DNA of 64,000 nucleotides, taken from the NCBI GenBank assembly GCA_029571215.1, contig JAKPTE010000040.1, positions 62,001-126,000 of the forward strand, written 5' to 3'. Below the pieces are notes generated by a model. It was not told the DNA's origin. It saw only the letters and a list, made by a program, of their open reading frames with translations, and searched no databases. Each line of letters begins with the position of its first letter. Position 1 is the first letter of the stretch. The DNA comes from Bacteroidota bacterium (GTDB lineage Bacteria > Bacteroidota > Bacteroidia > Bacteroidales > JAAYUG01). The position numbers and the translations under genes were made by a program. Positions 63,571 to 64,000 of this stretch are shown here, one piece after another.

Positions 63571-63910
63571 CTGTGGCCATCTTTGGTAAATCAATAAAAC
63601 CACAGATTGCACAGATAGCCACAGATTAAACACAGATAAATACAGTTACCTTTCTGTGAAAAGTCTGTGGCCATCTGTGGTAAATCTATAGAAATACAAA
63701 AAAACCACAAATTACACAGATAGCCACAGATTAAGCACAGATTAATACAGTTTCCTTTCTGTGAAAAGTCTGTGGCCATCCGTGGCCATCTGTGGTTCAA
63801 AGAATACAGAAAACCACAAAGAACATAGAAAAACACTGAGTAATTACGGGAAGCTACAGAATCATTCTGTGTTGAATCTGTGGCCATCTGTGGCCATCTG
63901 TGGTTCAACA
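63571..63910. repeat. Non-coding imperfect tandem repeats with internal inverted repeats
   Basis: Four unit starts (CTGTGGCCATCTGTGG or close variants) at 63571, 63665, 63770 and 63878 give periods of 94, 105 and 108 bp. Each of the first two units continues with CCACAGATT/CACAGATAGCCACAGATTA-like stretches that are the reverse complement of the opening, so single-stranded DNA or RNA could fold into hairpins. Units 1 and 2 are most alike (CTTTCTGTGAAAAGT at the end of both); unit 3 is diverged and unit 4 is cut short. The 679 bp from the sodB start to the window end otherwise holds only the sodB promoter. Frames through the repeat give repetitive RWPQMATD-type peptides and are not genes. Confidence 0.8.
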
Positions 63911-64000
63911 TGCCCTAAGCCCACACCCTTTGCCCTGCTTAAACGGAGCAGTCTTTATAGCACATATGTTATACAACATATTTTCATCCTGCGAGATTTT

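Noticed and set aside
63571-63910. CRISPR-like array
   Set aside because: The spacing looks regular, but the intervening sequences are repeat copies rather than unique spacers, units are imperfect, and no cas gene is present.
63591-63911. Minus-strand open frame of about 106 codons with repeated RWPQMATD-type peptide
   Set aside because: It is simply the translation of the tandem DNA repeat; it has no start context, promoter or globular composition.

Overview
The window is chromosomal DNA from a member of the Bacteroidota, most likely Bacteroidales or a close relative. The evidence is lineage-typical content: type IX secretion (T9SS) components and cargo with both known kinds of C-terminal sorting domain, a PorP/SprF-family protein, TPR-PD40-OmpA proteins, a Na+-translocating NADH:quinone reductase (nqrABCDEF), a fused E1 alpha/beta 2-oxoacid dehydrogenase, a bTHX ribosomal protein, and many promoters of the Bacteroidota type (TAnnTTTG, sometimes with TTG about 19-21 bp upstream). 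No species can be named. I saw no rRNA, tRNA, CRISPR array, transposase, integrase or phage genes.

Layout. 1-8.6 kb: a 5'-truncated acyl-CoA synthetase, a sodium/solute symporter, recR, lysA, a composite glycosyltransferase and a 2-oxoacid dehydrogenase E2. 8.8-16.7 kb: three consecutive secreted TPR-PD40 paralogues with different C-termini, namely a long helical-repeat array with a terminal membrane anchor, an OmpA peptidoglycan-binding domain, and none. 16.7-23 kb: housekeeping and accessory genes (GNAT, an orphan HsdR_N nuclease-fold protein, holA, a rhomboid protease, a GmhB-like phosphatase, YqgE, fused E1). 23-24.3 kb: two tiny cysteine-rich membrane proteins and the bTHX gene. 24.4-32.3 kb (minus strand): nqrABCDEF, apbE and an aldo/keto reductase, probably one transcript.

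32.4-40.7 kb: a T9SS plug-family protein, two divergent semialdehyde dehydrogenases (PruA and ALDH7), an FtsB/DivIC protein, a glycosyltransferase, a membrane-tethered Skp/OmpH-like protein and PorP/SprF. 40.8-52.8 kb (minus strand): two giant tandem paralogues, each with an IgGFc-binding-like head, 15 PKD domains and a gliding-motility-type (type B) C-terminal domain. 53-58 kb: a 1651-residue cargo with a type A sorting domain. 58-63.3 kb: proline dehydrogenase, a nitroreductase, an exported and a cytosolic superoxide dismutase, an atypical SDR and a D-lactate dehydrogenase. The window ends in non-coding tandem repeats.

How the parts fit. Proline dehydrogenase and PruA form a split proline-to-glutamate pathway. 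E2 and the fused E1 are separated parts of one 2-oxoacid dehydrogenase with no E3 in view. Nqr plus ApbE builds a sodium-pumping respiratory complex that could energise the sodium/solute symporter. PorP/SprF directly downstream of two type B adhesins suggests a dedicated surface-display module. The least-explained items are the roughly 12-unit helical array in the 1490-residue PD40 protein, the duplicated 15-PKD adhesins, the glycosyltransferase carrying a gutted sugar-phosphotransferase half, and the two cysteine-rich mini-proteins near nqr. All assignments are from reading the sequence; no database search was run.
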